NCBI GenBank assembly: GCA_018697195.1
Contig: CM031858.1
Coordinates: forward strand, 90,987,120-91,051,119
Reading direction: 5' to 3'
Length of the DNA: 64,000 nt
DNA from: Certhia americana
Lineage: Eukaryota; Chordata; Aves; Passeriformes; Certhiidae
Shown here: in pieces, positions 38,871 to 52,300 of the stretch
Position numbering within the stretch: the stretch's first letter is position 1
Layout: each line of letters opens with the position of its first letter
Made by a program: the position numbers and the translations under genes
Notes under the pieces: generated by a model
The model's input: only the letters and a program-made list of their open reading frames with translations
Databases searched by the model: none
What the model was told of the DNA's origin: nothing

Positions 38871-40859
38871 ATGAGTCCTGAATGTTTTTATTCAACATCT
38901 ACCTCTCTCAGCTGTATGGTAACTTTTCTAAGACTTTGAAACAGAAAAGCTCTATTTCCCATCCAACTCAGGAAAAACAAAACAAATACCATCTCTAAAA
39001 CATGACTCTACGAATTAATCTATATCCCAGAAGTAAGTGAAGACTGGATCCAGACAATGATTTAACCCCTCCCTCAGCTTTAAACCATTACAAAATTCAA
39101 GAGAAACAGAGGAAAAATCTTTTAATGTTTACTGTTTAACCTTCTAGCTGCAAGTCACACAGTTATGATTTATAAAGGAAATACATAAAAGTGGAGGCAA
39201 AAGACTAATACACTTGATACATTCTTTAAAAATCTCATTTGTTGGGTTTGCCTATAGTATACAAAATATGAAGTGCAAATATAAGGCTTATTTGCATTTA
39301 TTTACCCTAAACACTTCAGTCTCTTGCCTTTAAAAGAGCAGTGTTTATCAGAAGTGCCCATTTACTTTGATTGTTCCATTATTTTACATGTCTAGTCTAT
39401 GATCCTTGGGCAATCCAAGATTAGGGATCACCAAATACTGATATGCATTGGTGTATTTTTCTTTAGAGGTAAGATTCTCAAACTATTAAAATGCTTCCTT
39501 CAGTGACTTGCAAAACACTTTTAAGATGCTAAATTTGCATAAGGAGCAATGAGAAGCTATTTAGTTAACAACAGAAGGAAGTTCTTTCCAGTGATTTATT
39601 GATGTTTATTGCCCTGATAGGCAATGAAGTAGAGACAATAGTGTTTGTTTTGAGTGGTATGAGAGTCAGAAGTCTTCTCTTCAGAAGTTCCCAACTTGAT
39701 GTTGACCAAGATAACCTGAACACTAGCTCCCCATCTTTACAATGGGCCCACATTTCATCCTACACAGCACTAGCAGTGTGTAGGTATGATAATATATAAA
39801 GTGAGACACACAGCCAGCAGCCTTGAGAGCTGTGAAAATACCAAAAATATAATACCTAAACCAGATAGTATCTCAAGGGGAAGACTTATTTCACAAGTAT
39901 GTTATTTGGAAAAAAAAATAAAGTAAAACACATGTTACAAATTTCTTAACAGTTTTTGGTCTATAGTTGATTATATCCACTTGCTAAATCAGTCTTTTCT
40001 CCCAAGACAGAAAATTCATTAAAAATTCATTTTGCCTCATTAGCTGGAGATGTTTCTATTTTGAGTTATACGCTTACCTGAGTTTTTATAGACAGATTTC
40101 ACTCAGAATTTGTAAAAACACCTGTAATAAAAGCTTGGTCCAGGGAAACATTTAATTCATGCATAACTTGAAACATAAAAATAATGTCACTGAATTCAGT
40201 TCAGCTGGCTAAGTATTTATGGTTACACCCATGTGGGCACCTATGGCCTGTCAGCTGAAGTCACCAGTTTGCAAGGTTGTCCTGTGTTGCCATACATTTA
40301 CACCACATAATGGAGAAGGTTACTCTAATGACTGAAGAGCCAAGAACAGAACAAATCTTTCAGCACACACAGTATGGTCTGCCTGAAGACAAACAGCAGG
40401 GAAAGGAGGGCATGGATACAACACTGCTGCCTAGCATCACACAAATACAAAATGAGAAACAGCCAGAAGACTGTTGATGCTCTGTGTCACACCCTTCATG
40501 TGACAAACACAACATTAATGCAGAAAAGATCATGCACAATAGCCATAAAGAGAGTTGTTGAAAAAAATCCTACCACACTTAGAAAGAAGAGAATAGACGC
40601 ACTGATGTATTTTGTCAGAAATAACCAACATAAATAGCTCATACATATATAAATTCTTCCATTCCCATTTTGCATCATGTTTTAATATCATTTGGTGAAG
40701 ATTTACACTTTTGTCATCAGTGCCATTCAGTGGGCTTTATCATAACAATGGTCATCATCAGAATGATTTCTGCTGTACAGCATCAAGGCCTGACTTCAAT
40801 ACAAACAAGACAAGCTTACTCCATCCCACTGACTACCTTAGCCTGCATTAACTGAAGGA
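38871..40859. other. Unique AT-rich non-coding DNA
   Basis: No gene or named repeat. I looked for gag or protease remains upstream of the reverse-transcriptase fragment (which would lie here on the minus strand) and found none that I could support. Confidence 0.4.
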
Positions 40860-41300
40860 CAATTCAATGCCTCAACAGCCGGCTTTAGTGGAGGTTTAGA
40901 AACCAAGCCACGGCTGCTTGGCATTCACTATCTTTCTCACATCCTCATTTTCAGTTAGGAATGGCTTGCTCTCATGTTTGACAATATATATTTCACATTT
41001 AGTAATTATTCTTCATCACATTATCATAATGTACCATGTCCTAAGGGCAACAGTCCTTTGAGATTCAGTTCTCTTGGCCTCTCCCATTAATACAGGCCTA
41101 CTGGCTGTTTTACATGATTGAGGTTTGACTCACAGAAATACAAATAACATAAATTTAGGCCACTGGCTTTTTAATCTCCCCTTGGCTCCCCAGCAAGGCA
41201 GATGACAATATCCTAATCTGTTTTCCATTATAATTAAGGCTCTCGTTTAGTTTATGGTTTTATAATTGAAGCACCACCCCTCAAGAAAAATCACAGGTTT
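40860..41300. promoter_or_regulatory. Candidate conserved regulatory block
   Basis: About 440 bases of non-repetitive sequence with many AT-rich homeodomain-type sites in varied contexts: AGTAATTATTC, CATTATCATAATG, CATTATAATTAAGG and TTTATAATTGAAG. They are interspersed with GC-richer words and lack homopolymers. The cluster at 41220-41275 holds three ATTA/TAAT cores in about 50 bases. No open frame is notable. This is an inference from sequence character only. Confidence 0.3.
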
Positions 41301-42534
41301 TTTCCACTTCACAGGAAAATCAGGGAAATTCTGCACATAGCAGAAGGAGCAATAGGCAGTAACAGAAAAGAAATTTATATAGAAAAAAGGACATGTTCAA
41401 AAAGGTTCACATTTCTAAAGTGGTAAAAATCATGTCCACACAGCACAACTGGGAACGTGTTAGAGAGAATTGAGAAAGTTCCAAATTTCTTTGCATCTGG
41501 TGCAATAAAGGGAAGCACTGCTCCATAAACATATGAGAAGAATTAGCATGCCTCACTGTGCAAGCTGTTTTGTCCTACTGACAGGTCATCTGCAGCCAAC
41601 TCATTTGACACCAGCAATAGGTAACCCATGCCATGCCCCATGACATAATTTAATTGTGCTCCTCAGAGTAAACATATAAAATAGACCTTCCCTTAGCTTG
41701 AACCTTTCCACGAAGGTTAAATCTTCATGTTGACTTTGGAGAGCTCTGTATTTGTTGGCTTTCACTAGTGGGATGTAGCCAGTTTTTCTCCTTACAGCAA
41801 GGAAATATGAATAGGGGCTCTTCCCAGCTGAGAAAAGTGAGAAGTAGAGATAGGCCAAAGGCTGGATTACTTTCATGTACATCTCATACAGAAAAGGGTT
41901 AGGTTTGTTCTGAATAACATGATGTAGTTTTTAGTAATTCCAGGAGCTGGAAATCTCTGTTTCTTCTTTCTGTTGTGAGCCATTAATGCTATTTCAAAAT
42001 GGGAAAACTTCAACTAGACTACTGTCCACCTAAACATGCAACGTTGATTAAAAAGAAGACACATAGAGAATGTCATTAGTCCTTTCATTAGTCACAGACA
42101 GGATAAGATAGGATCCCAAGGAAGAAGAAAGTGGAAATACAGGACTTTTTCTACCACTTCCAGAAAACTAAGGGGAGGGAAACTTGAGGCAGAAACAGCA
42201 GAGTGGCACACAGATAACGTGGCACTTACATCGGGAGCAATGAAGACAGGACTGAACTGTAGAATAGTAGCTAGGATTAATGTATGTGCCAAAAAACATC
42301 ATCTGTCAGCATGGGCAAACCAGGCATGATAGCATCAGTGTGAACAATGAAGTGATGTTAAAGGCCTTCCTGTTTCCCGGCTCTTCTTTCCGGGCCAGAG
42401 CTCCTGGACTACGCAGGATCACAGAGCTGTTGGAAGGTTATATTCAAAACTAGTGTTTGCCAAAAGAAGGACTACTATATTGTCATCTTGGAGGGCATTT
42501 CTGACCTGCATTTTCCCAAGTAGCTCTGCTTTTT
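41301..42534. other. Unique non-coding DNA
   Basis: Nothing recognised; only short, motif-free open frames. Confidence 0.4.
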
Positions 42535-42586
42535 CCAAGCTCAAAGTATGCTCAGTATGCATACTTTGAGTATGCTCAAAGCTTGT
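42535..42586. repeat. Nested inverted repeats (cruciform-like)
   Basis: CTCAAAGTATGC (42540-42551) and its exact reverse complement GCATACTTTGAG (42559-42570) enclose a 7-base loop. The right arm is also the left half of a second perfect hairpin, CTTTGAG-TATG-CTCAAAG (42564-42581). The outermost CAAGC/GCTTG bases (42536-42540 and 42581-42585) also pair. Three alternative pairings are thus packed into 50 bases, as produced by template switching during replication. Confidence 0.9.
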
Positions 42587-44688
42587 GTGCAATGAAGCTG
42601 ATGTTATTGTAGCTGACAGGTGAGCTGGCCTCTTGAAGGAACACACAGATGTACATCTTTATTAAAATAAGCCAGTCCATGTTATCACAAGGTTGCTCCA
42701 CGAGTCAGAACATGGTCCCAGCAAAGACAATGATAACAGGGTACTCTAGCCCCCTTCTAACACTATCTTTACAAACTAGGATATGAGTAGCATTGAACAA
42801 TAGCTAACTGCTGTTTACTGTCAGAAACACATTTTAACATCTACACACCATATGTCACTTTCTTCATACCCACCCTCCCACATATTTTAAGTTCAAAAGA
42901 GCTGTCAATCCTTATCTAACCTTTGGTTTTCAGGAAGTGGTTCCATACTATTTTTCCTTTGGTTTTCAGAGATATCAGTTTAGGTATTACTCCAATGATA
43001 CATAAAAATAATTAAGAAAAGATGTTGCAAGAAAGTTATTTTAATTTGCTTCCAGAGAAGGAGTTAAAATCAACTTCACTTCAACTACAGCAGTGTTGAC
43101 TAGCAAAGAACTACACTATGAGATGATTATGACTTCACAGCTAGGGGAGAAATTTTTACAGGAATTACATGAGAGATTTACTCTCTGCCATATGGATGAT
43201 ACACGAAAGAATGCACATAGCACTGAGAGTGTTTAGGGGAAATATGGGATACCTGTATCTACTGTATAATATCTGTCATCCAATGAAGCCCACTGTTAGG
43301 ATGGCTCCAAAACTTTTCTGCAGAAATAGTGTTTAATACTTTTGTTATTATTATTCTGACAAGAGTATAAATGACTCAAGTTTTTAAACAGTAAATTAAA
43401 TTAGGTGTTAACAAAGCTTCAAATTGAAATTATGTCACAGACAGGAGAAAAAAAAAGTTTGGCATTCTTCTACCATGATCTTTTTTTTCCTTTTCAAAAT
43501 AAAATAATAGAAAAAAACAAAGAAAAGAGAGTAGTTTTACTTGTTTTCTTAACTGTTATTCTTCAACTTCCTAAAACTGCAAGAGGCTCTGAAATTGAAG
43601 ATTAGTAAAAGGAAGAGACTAAACCACAGATATTATCAATTTCAATGCAAGGAGAAGCCAGGGATGACAAAAAAGCATGTTAGGTCCACGCCATTTTGAT
43701 GTGGCTATTTCATCAGTATACAGTGCTTTCCACAAATGGGAAAAAAAATGGGTAAACATTGCTCTTGTATCATGTTAAAGGTAAAAATTGTGAAGTTGCT
43801 TCTACTTTAGTAAAATAGTTCTGCCAGTTTTCAACACAATCTACTCAGAGGTTATCTGGCTTCATCAAACAGCTGAAGGACTTAGCCTGTTCAAACCTGT
43901 CTTCTCTTCCTTTCTCAAAAGTAGTGAAATATTTCCAAAGATTATTTTATCAACAATATAATACTGTGCAAGCCATAGCAGAAGAGGCTGCAAGTCAGTC
44001 TGCATAACCCTAAAATCTTACCACAAACTACTAAGAGAATATTTGACTCAGTTTTAAGAGTGCTTCAAGGTCAGTGAAACAGTGAACAGATGGAAACTTT
44101 TGCCAAGCAAGCTGCAATGCCTGAATTTACCACTGAGCTGAAATGGACTTAAAAGTGAAAACTAACTCAAATTTCACTAATTCTGCCACTCTAAAACAGA
44201 TAAGGCTTGAAAATATACAAATTCATTCACAAATAGCATATGTAAAAGCACTTAGGCAAATTGCTAAAAATGCATTATGCACATTCATCAGTTTGATTAA
44301 AATTAAAAGAATGTATCATATTTATGTTTAAACTAGAATCATCATGGCTTTGGGAAGAAGAAAATTTAAAAAAAATAAGACTAAGCTAACAATGATTAAG
44401 GCTGAGTTTCTGAGCCATAAAATCTTAAAGTAGATGAGACAAAAAAAGCAGCCTGAAGACTCGGGCAGTTTAGATATGCAAACACACTTCAGAATACACA
44501 GAGTGCTACAGTATCTGAGGATCTTATAGCAATGCGTTGTTATCTGACATTCATGAGAAGTCTAATTAGCACAATTATCTTCTGCACTAGGTGTGATACC
44601 TTTAGAATTAGTTCACATCACGCAGTTGATATCAACACTCCAAAGTCTTATGAATTCCAGGAAACAGAAAACTTACCTGTTTTGGGAT
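42587..44688. other. Unique AT-rich non-coding DNA
   Basis: No recognised gene or repeat family. Confidence 0.4.
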
Positions 44689-44734
44689 ACACTAACTTAT
44701 TTTACTATATCAACACTAACTTATTTTACTATAT
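44689..44734 (+). repeat. 24-bp tandem duplication
   Basis: A 24-base unit beginning ACACTAACTTATTTTAC at 44689-44712 is followed by a second copy, exact for its first 22 bases (44713-44734). The near-identity suggests a recent duplication. Confidence 0.92.
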
Positions 44735-45509
44735 GGCTGACTAAAAATGTGATGCAAAGCAATGGTTGCACTATTGTTTAACTCTTCAGTGGAATTTCAA
44801 AAATTTCTTGTGATTCTGCAGCCAAAATTATGCTCCAGTCTTTCTGACACATAGGCCAGCTCAGGCCCTTGAAATACAGGGGTCTTAATATTTAGGAATA
44901 AACATTAAACTTAGAGGCTAATTAAAAAAAAATCTAATCAGGAATTATTGCAAAATACTCTTAAAAAGAGAAGACACAAAAGTAAAGGATTGGTAGGAAA
45001 TGAAGTAGCAATAAAAATGAAATTAATTTTATGATAGAATTAGGGCTGAATTAATCCAATATAAAGGCAATGGGAATTTTTTTAGAACACTCTAGATACT
45101 GGGTTTTGAAGTTGTACTTGTCTGCCTTTAAAACACTAAGAAGAAATTGAAAAACTGGAAACTATGCAAAGCTAAATTTTTCCAAGTGCCTGGGCTGGAC
45201 ACAGACATCACTTAGATAGCTAAGTTTTTCATTTTACAGCTGGAGAAATAGAGAAAAAGACTGAGGAATTCCCCTCTGGATCCTATGTTAGTGGTTTCTC
45301 AGAAGCTATGTGCTGCCCATTAGCTCACATAACTTCTTCATTGCAATGATTTCAAACATACATTGCACCATCAGAAACATGAGCCTGACAAAGCCATGAG
45401 GCAAATAAACAAAAGATGGAGCCCAATGTAGTGGAAATAAGACTCAGACAGAGGCAATGAATGCTAAATCCAGATCTGACCACAGGACTTGCCATTCTGC
45501 CTCAAACTT
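44735..45509. other. Unique non-coding DNA
   Basis: Nothing recognised. The last ~70 bases may belong to the 3' end of the CR1 relic that follows. Confidence 0.4.
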
Positions 45510-47210
45510 GACACCCACTGGGCCTAATACAGTGTCTCCAGCAGCAGCCAGCACCAGATGCTTTGGTGAAAGATACAAGATCCCCACAGATGCAGGATAA
45601 TCTGTCTCCCTCGAAGGTCTCATCCTAATCCCTTTAGTTATAGATTCCCTTAAATCCTGATGCATGAGGGTTTTTATCCCTTCAAATACTCTTTTTTAGC
45701 ATTACTATCATAACTCTGGATATTCTTGTTATCCATACAAATGCCCCTTCCCTCTTTGATGCTTACAAAATTTTTGATTTCATCTTTATCCAGAGTAAAT
45801 TAGTTCTACAGTTTATATAGGAACCTTTTGGGAAGTGTTTCTTAACTCTTAAGAGATGGGAGAAACTGTAGTCTCATGATCTTTCTTCTTTGCTGCACGC
45901 CTATTTTTTTCTTTTTTCTCTTTCAACCACATACTTTATCACTTCCACTCTCATCTGAGTCCTCAGGTGAACAATCACTTCAGATACATTTATGTCACTA
46001 GCCTTTCTCTTCGCTTTTATCTTGGCCTATCCAATTCTGCAGTAATTTTTTTTCCTGGATGAACTTCCTAATACCCAATAAATTTTATAGAACACCGCAC
46101 TGCTGGCTGATACAATGACTTTTTATGTGATTACTTAAAATTTTTTTCTGTATTTCTTCAAAAAGAATGTACCTCACAGTTAGCAAGTCTGAGTCCATGA
46201 AATTCCTTAAGGCTCCTCTGGACTTGATTAACAAGTAACCTACAAAGAGGTCATCTACCACTAACGTGGTGTTGCTGCCTCATTTCTCTTTCCTCTTTCC
46301 AGATAACTAATAAATATATTACACAACAGCAGATCTAGTACAGAAACTTGTGGCTATTAACCTTTTGCCATAATGAAAATGAACCATTTGTTCCCGCTCT
46401 GTCTCCTGCCTCTCAGCTACTTTTTGATCCAGGATATTACATTGCCTCACGGCTACTTGGTTTCTTTTAGAGGAGATAGTATCAGTCCACAACCTTCAAA
46501 AAACCCTGCATGAGTAGCCACAAAATCATATGATAGCTTACAAATCATGACGTATTAAGACACAACAATTCTGTTTCTGTCGGTGTCTGATTTCCATGCT
46601 AGCCTGATTCATGATCATGAACTCCTGAGCTTCTAGAAAATTTCTTTTTTACAAAAATTTCTCATCCCATTACTCGTCTACTGGAATGAAGAATTTTATA
46701 GAAACAAAATCAGGCAATATGGGCCTTAGAAAAAATCCTTAAGAACTAGAAATGCTGAACAGTACCTCTTTCAACACACTGTCAGACATCTTGTGAAAGA
46801 TACTCATAACAACCCCTCTATTCATTTGCTAACATTCTCAAAGAATTTTAAGACAGTAGCCAGACAAAGTTTGCTTTGCAGAACTATATAATTAGCTATG
46901 GATTATTATCTTCCAACTCTTCTTTCTATTTCAGTGTTACTCCAGCTATGATTTATCAGCAAGTAATCCCACAGAGCTCCTCTGGAACCTTTTTAAAAGA
47001 TATGGTCAGAATTTCTACCCTGTCATCATCTGATCAGTTAGCACATTTTAAGCAACTTGTTGGTTTTGTTAGAAATTCAGCTGAGTCATACTTAAAACTC
47101 TTGGATACTTACCATTTGGACGTGGTCTCTTACTTCCTTGGAAAATTTTACTGGTTTCTACAACTTTTAAAACTATAGGTTCAAAAAATCAGCCTCCACT
47201 TTTTAAAAGA
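45510..47210 (-). mobile_element. Old, long CR1-group LINE relic
   Basis: About 1.7 kb of an ancient CR1-superfamily retrotransposon in minus orientation, from the 3' non-coding end (low coordinates) back into the reverse-transcriptase part of ORF2. On the plus strand these blocks match the reverse complement of the family in order: CCAGCACCAGATGCTT (45548-45563), GGTCTCATCCTAATCCC (about 45617), TCATAACTCTGGATATTC (about 45708), AGTTCTACAGTTTATA (about 45803), TTCCAGATAACTAATAAATA (about 46298) and AGATCTAGTACAGAAACTTG (about 46331). The ORF2-derived part is saturated with stops and indels. It is far older and longer than the other CR1 fragments here. It resembles the lineage common in turtles and crocodilians and kept as fossils in birds. 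Confidence 0.85.
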
Positions 47211-48150
47211 TCAATGAAACACTGAGAGAAAATAAGTGTAAATAATCAAATGTTCTGTTATAAAGGATACATGAATTATATAAGAAACTTTTTTTGAATT
47301 ACTTCAACAGTGAACTCTAAACACAAAAAGAAAAAGCTTAGACAAAATAGGGGCAGAGCAAAATGGACAAGATATTCAGGGCAAACATCAAAGCTTGGCA
47401 ATTGCAAAAGTCATACCTATGGCTACTTTTTTCTTTTTTAAGTGCCTCACACATTTAATTTAATTTCACTTCCTCCAGCTACTATATTTATCCTTTTGAA
47501 GAAAAGAGGTTTCATACCAACCTCCACTCCACATACCAGTACCTACTCTTTGGAAAGACCCACATGCATTTATGTTTTAAAATGTAAATTGTGAGGGCTT
47601 CGCTTGTGCTCAGTTGCCCCTGTTCTATTCCTGTGTAGTTGAGGGTCTGTAAGAGAAGCTTGGAGACCATGCAAGTCCCTCTAAGAAATTCTCATACTTA
47701 AAGTTTGAAAAACTTAAAGTATCAGTGGGAGCACAGGATATAATTTGAGATGGTCAGCATAATTACCTTCAGCACCTAAAAGAAGTAGCAAAAAACTTCT
47801 GTATGGACCATTGCCAGTCTAGTGACTAGACTTCCTAGGCAACTAGGAAGACAAAGAGATGAGGAAAGTAGACCAAGAATTCAAGGCGTTAAAAGAAAGG
47901 TAAATAGACAAACCCTTTCAGAAAGAGTATATGATGTGGAGAAGGAAATATGGTTCCTTTGTCAAATCACTAATAAAAATACTAGTAAGAAATTGGGAAA
48001 CATTTCTCACTTGTTTCAGTAAATAAATAAAAATGGTTTATGTGACGAAGTGCAAAGTTAAAGGTTTATCTTGTATTGCTATACTTGTTCCACCATATAT
48101 TTTATACGTGGGTTCCAAAACCTGAAGTTTCACAACATTGGAAAAATGGA
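47211..48150. other. Unique AT-rich non-coding DNA
   Basis: No gene or named repeat is recognised. Confidence 0.4.
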
Positions 48151-48171
48151 TTTTTTTTTTTTTTTTTTTTT
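48151..48171 (+). repeat. Poly(T) run, 21 bases
   Basis: An uninterrupted T21 run followed by C and A6. It could be the poly(A) tail of a minus-strand retroposon, but no body is recognised next to it. Confidence 0.92.
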
Positions 48172-49304
48172 CAAAAAAGAAAAACAATTCTATTCTCTGT
48201 GAACTTTGAAATGGCAGACTGTATAAGTTGCACTTACCTAAGCTCACAAATCAAAAGGAAATTCTGCTGCTTCCAACTTCCATGACGATCAAAAACCTCC
48301 CCTGAACTGGTAATTCCAACTGCAAATATTGTGAATATAAGAGAGTACACAGGCCAAATCCTTCCATCTTTGTAAATCTCCTGAATTTGTACTGTATGTT
48401 TTTATATTGTTAGCATGATCCGACAAGGTCACCATTCAATGCCATACGTGATGCTGCTGCACCATTTTGGGAATGAATTGCTTACTTCTCCTGCATCTGG
48501 AAAGCACACCTCATGGGAAATATTGGTTTACATATCATTTTAAAGCAAAAGCTGATTTCCAATAAAGAGTGTAATTGCAAAGATATAAATTTATTCACAA
48601 ATACCAGACAGCACTTAAAATTTTCAGATATTTCTGGCACAATAGTTATATTACAGTGCCATCCACTGACTCTCTCCTGCAAGTACGTGCACTGACACAC
48701 ACAGCTGATGTTCTGCATTGAGTTGGCTTAATTCCCACTGAAGGGACAACCATCCCCAGACAGATATATTCCCAATTCATTTCCTTCTGCAATGATAACT
48801 GTGAAATTTACCCAGCTCACAAAGGAAGAGAAATAATTTCTGTAATAGCCTTAATGGGTTTTTAGAGACTTTGGCTCGCAGCCAAGAGAGACTTAGACAT
48901 GGCTTTGCAGGCAGCTTGAATACAGAGGTTGCTTCCCTATGAGTGTGTGTGCATGTGTGTTATGTGCATGGTTTTATTGTGAGATACATTTCAGAAAAAA
49001 AAAATATTAATTGAACCCGATCAGCACTGATGCGCCCACCAATAGTTTTTCCTCACTGACATCAAGGGATATGAATGAAAACTAATTGCGCTTCAAAGAA
49101 AAGGCAAATCACAAGTCTGTTGTAGGATTAGGTTTTTCTTTAATTAAGACTGTTGAAATAAACAGCAAGAGAGCTGTTATGGACTTTTTCATGTATACTT
49201 TAGTTCCAGTTTTTCTATTGAAATGTGAGACTATCATGTTATTACAAAAGAAGATCAAAGAAAAGAATACACTAGGAAAGCCTGAAAAGCTTTCAGGAAA
49301 AAAT
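48172..49304. other. Unique non-coding DNA with a complex segment
   Basis: No gene is seen. The 48830-49100 part is compositionally complex, with a GT-rich stretch near 48940-48970 and the sites GATCAGCACTGATGCGCC and AACTAATTGCGC. It looks weakly regulatory, but less so than the blocks at 30.1 and 33.6 kb. Confidence 0.35.
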
Positions 49305-49324
49305 AAAAAAAAAAAAAAAAAAAA
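49305..49324 (+). repeat. Poly(A) run, 20 bases
   Basis: A20 followed by CCAAAATAAAAAAAACCCC, giving a low-complexity A-rich stretch to about 49345. Confidence 0.9.
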
Positions 49325-52300
49325 CCAAAATAAAAAAAACCCCAAAGCTTTACTTCACAAAAATTTGCTGAAATAGTCCTCCCAAATATGTTCTCAATAT
49401 TTCATTTACAAACAGTTCAATAACAACCTCCTACAATTAGAATTTCCTAGTATGTGCCTTACTCATACTCTCTTTCAAATAGAGGCAGAGCATTTAAAGA
49501 ATGATTTTAGAAGAAATAATTTTGACAATTCAGAGGCTGCTATACTTAACAGCAAACCACATTTTCTCACTTTTTGTTAAAACACATGTTCATTGACTAG
49601 CACATTGCATGCCAGCACGGGCAGATGTGTCCACACACCAGCACAAACACTTCAGAGGCTCTGCAGAGCTTTAAAAATCCTACAGAAGAGGATCTGGTTT
49701 TGTGACAACTCCCATATTGGTCACTGAGGGTCACTGAGGGTGAATGAGCCATCAAGAGCTTCAAATTAAAAGCAGGTTAGGAAGAAAGGAGCCTGAGGAG
49801 TACAAGGACAGTCCAGCTGGTTCGACTATTTTGTGGCAGCTCTGAACCACACACACATCCATGTTCTCACAGAGACTAAGGGGGTCACAAAGCACGACGA
49901 TCTGTACTCCAGCATGCCTGCAATGCGTAAAGTGTGAACAGAGCTTTAAAAAGCCTCCTCTGTGGCAGACAGACTGTCACTGCTACCAGACAGATTTAAA
50001 GTCTGTTTAGTCACAACTGTTTTTTTAGCAGTCGATGCCCACAAAATAGGCAGAAGACATGAGCCAAACTTAATGCACATCTTCTAATTATCTGCCATAA
50101 ATACCTGACCTGGCCACAGAGATGGTCAGGGAGGAAATTGTGATTTGGATCACTTCAGCAAGTGTATGTTCTGCATGACTTGCCAGTCTCTCAGCCCTCT
50201 CTATCTCTTAATCTTTAGCCCCTTTGGTACTCTGCTGTTGACAATCATCTGTGACACGATACCCTCATGTTTCCTAGTCCTACCTACACTGACAGTGGAG
50301 CCACCTTTGTGCTGTTTCCACACTGTGAGCTGACTGCCTTCTCACGTGGAAGCTTTCACCAGTCAGGTTTACAGTGAGCCAGGAGCCATCCATCAGACCA
50401 GGGTTGCAGAGCTTCTCAAGCACCAACCACCATTGTGCTGCTATTGCCATTCAGTATCTGACAATTGCATCGCTGTATGACATTATCTGCTGCTGCTCCT
50501 CTCTGTGAGTAATTAAAGAACACACCCAAGCAGCTTGTCAGCCACAAAGTGCTAGAGATTCCTGCAGTCTGTGATCTTTAGGTACAGATCAGGAAATCTA
50601 CATATCTACTACCATTATATCAGAAGGAGACATTATATCAGCACACTAATGCTGATGCAGGGCCTATATGAAGGAGTTTTAATAATGGCTAAAGTCCTTT
50701 ACTTTATGAAAGCTGGAAAAACTCCTAAAGAAAAAAAAAAAAGAAAAGTTGCAATAGAGAAGGAAAGAAGCTGGGTACTGATTAGTACTGCAGGTAAAGC
50801 TCACCTTCTTGGGACTCAAGTTAGTACAATGATACTTGACTCCAAGATCCAACTATGCTGAAAGTCACTTATATAAAAACAAAAAAGTGGTAAGACACAA
50901 AGCTGTAATATTTGAAGGAGAAGGGAAGAGGAAATCTTTGTTAACAAAGACAAGGGTCATGAAGACTGCATTTGTGCCTGAATCCTGAGACACTGCTTTT
51001 TAAATTATTCCTTTTATTGTTAAAGGAATAGATTGATTTAATTTCAACTAAATTTCATATTTTTAACCATACTGAATTTTTTTTCTCTTAAAATAGGTGA
51101 GTTATTTTCCACAATATCATTGGAAGCATAGACTAATTTTGTCCTCACAGAAACAGAAGTCTAAATTCACTGATTTTCCTTTAAAAAAAAATTCTTGCTC
51201 AGACCTCTAGTCTCAGCATAGAAGATATTAAATGATGGTTTAAGCTCAACCCTCTTGAGACAGGTACTTAAAGGTATTTGAACATTTCTTCTTTATCCGT
51301 TTTCTATGAGTTACAGTGCTAAAAAGAATTTTCTTCCTCAAAGACCACTGAAGTCTTACAGAGATAATCTCAAAAATTTGCTGGATTTTAGGACTCATGA
51401 AAGTTGGAGACTGATCATATGCCCTAGAAGCATACCATATGTATGCATTTCTGGTGCAAAATTGCCACAAGCCACAGTAATAATAGTTTTATACTTAATA
51501 GTGTTTCCAGCACCTGGAATCCCATCTTCTGTTTTCCCTGCTTTTTCCAATATCCATTAATGCCTTTTGCTACAGCTCCTCCTACAGCATATGCATATCA
51601 GCTGGCCAACATATTACTGTTGCCTTTTAGGGGAAGGAAACTCAAAATAAATTTAGAATGGCCACTAAGCACACAACATACACCTTACATGCCTCATGGG
51701 TCAAAACTGTAAAATAAATGGCTGTGATTCAAATATAATATGCTCTATCTCAGGTCTATAACCTTCAGTGTCACATGCCCAGCACTAATTATTATTCAAA
51801 ACTACTGCAAACTTCCCAGGTCTAGCCTGGCCAGATGAAAATCTGATGACCACAAGTACATGCAGACTGTCTTTTGAAAGCTCTCTGCTCGATTCCACAG
51901 TCACCATCTATCTAGGTAGCAACCCCAGACATGAAGCCCTAGGCGAAGCAGAAGGCCATGCTCTAAAACATGCAGAAGCCTATTTCCCTAAGGATTCTGG
52001 AAAGCTTTGTATGGTTAATATGCTGCCAGGCATACCCAGGCAAGGTTTTCCTCAGCTGCTTGCAATGCCCAGGAGGTGGACAGAGTGCAGAACACATCAT
52101 GTCATAAACACTTTTGTGGCCACTTATCAGGAAAGTCATATAAATTTAACCAACAAATCTTAACCTTAACTTTAGCCAACTAAAACCCCATTCAAACTTT
52201 TCTTAATGTTTTGGGCTGGTTTTCTGTTGAGTGTTTGTACGATCACTACCTTATCAATTAAACCGTGTTCTCATTAGTTTCCTTATCTAAATTGCCCAAG

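Noticed and set aside
45444..45665. 73-codon minus frame
   Set aside because: It falls in the 3' non-coding end of the old CR1 relic.
49086..49376. Lys-rich plus frame and its Phe-rich minus shadow
   Set aside because: Both frames run through the A20 homopolymer and an A-rich tail, so the open reading is a product of low complexity.
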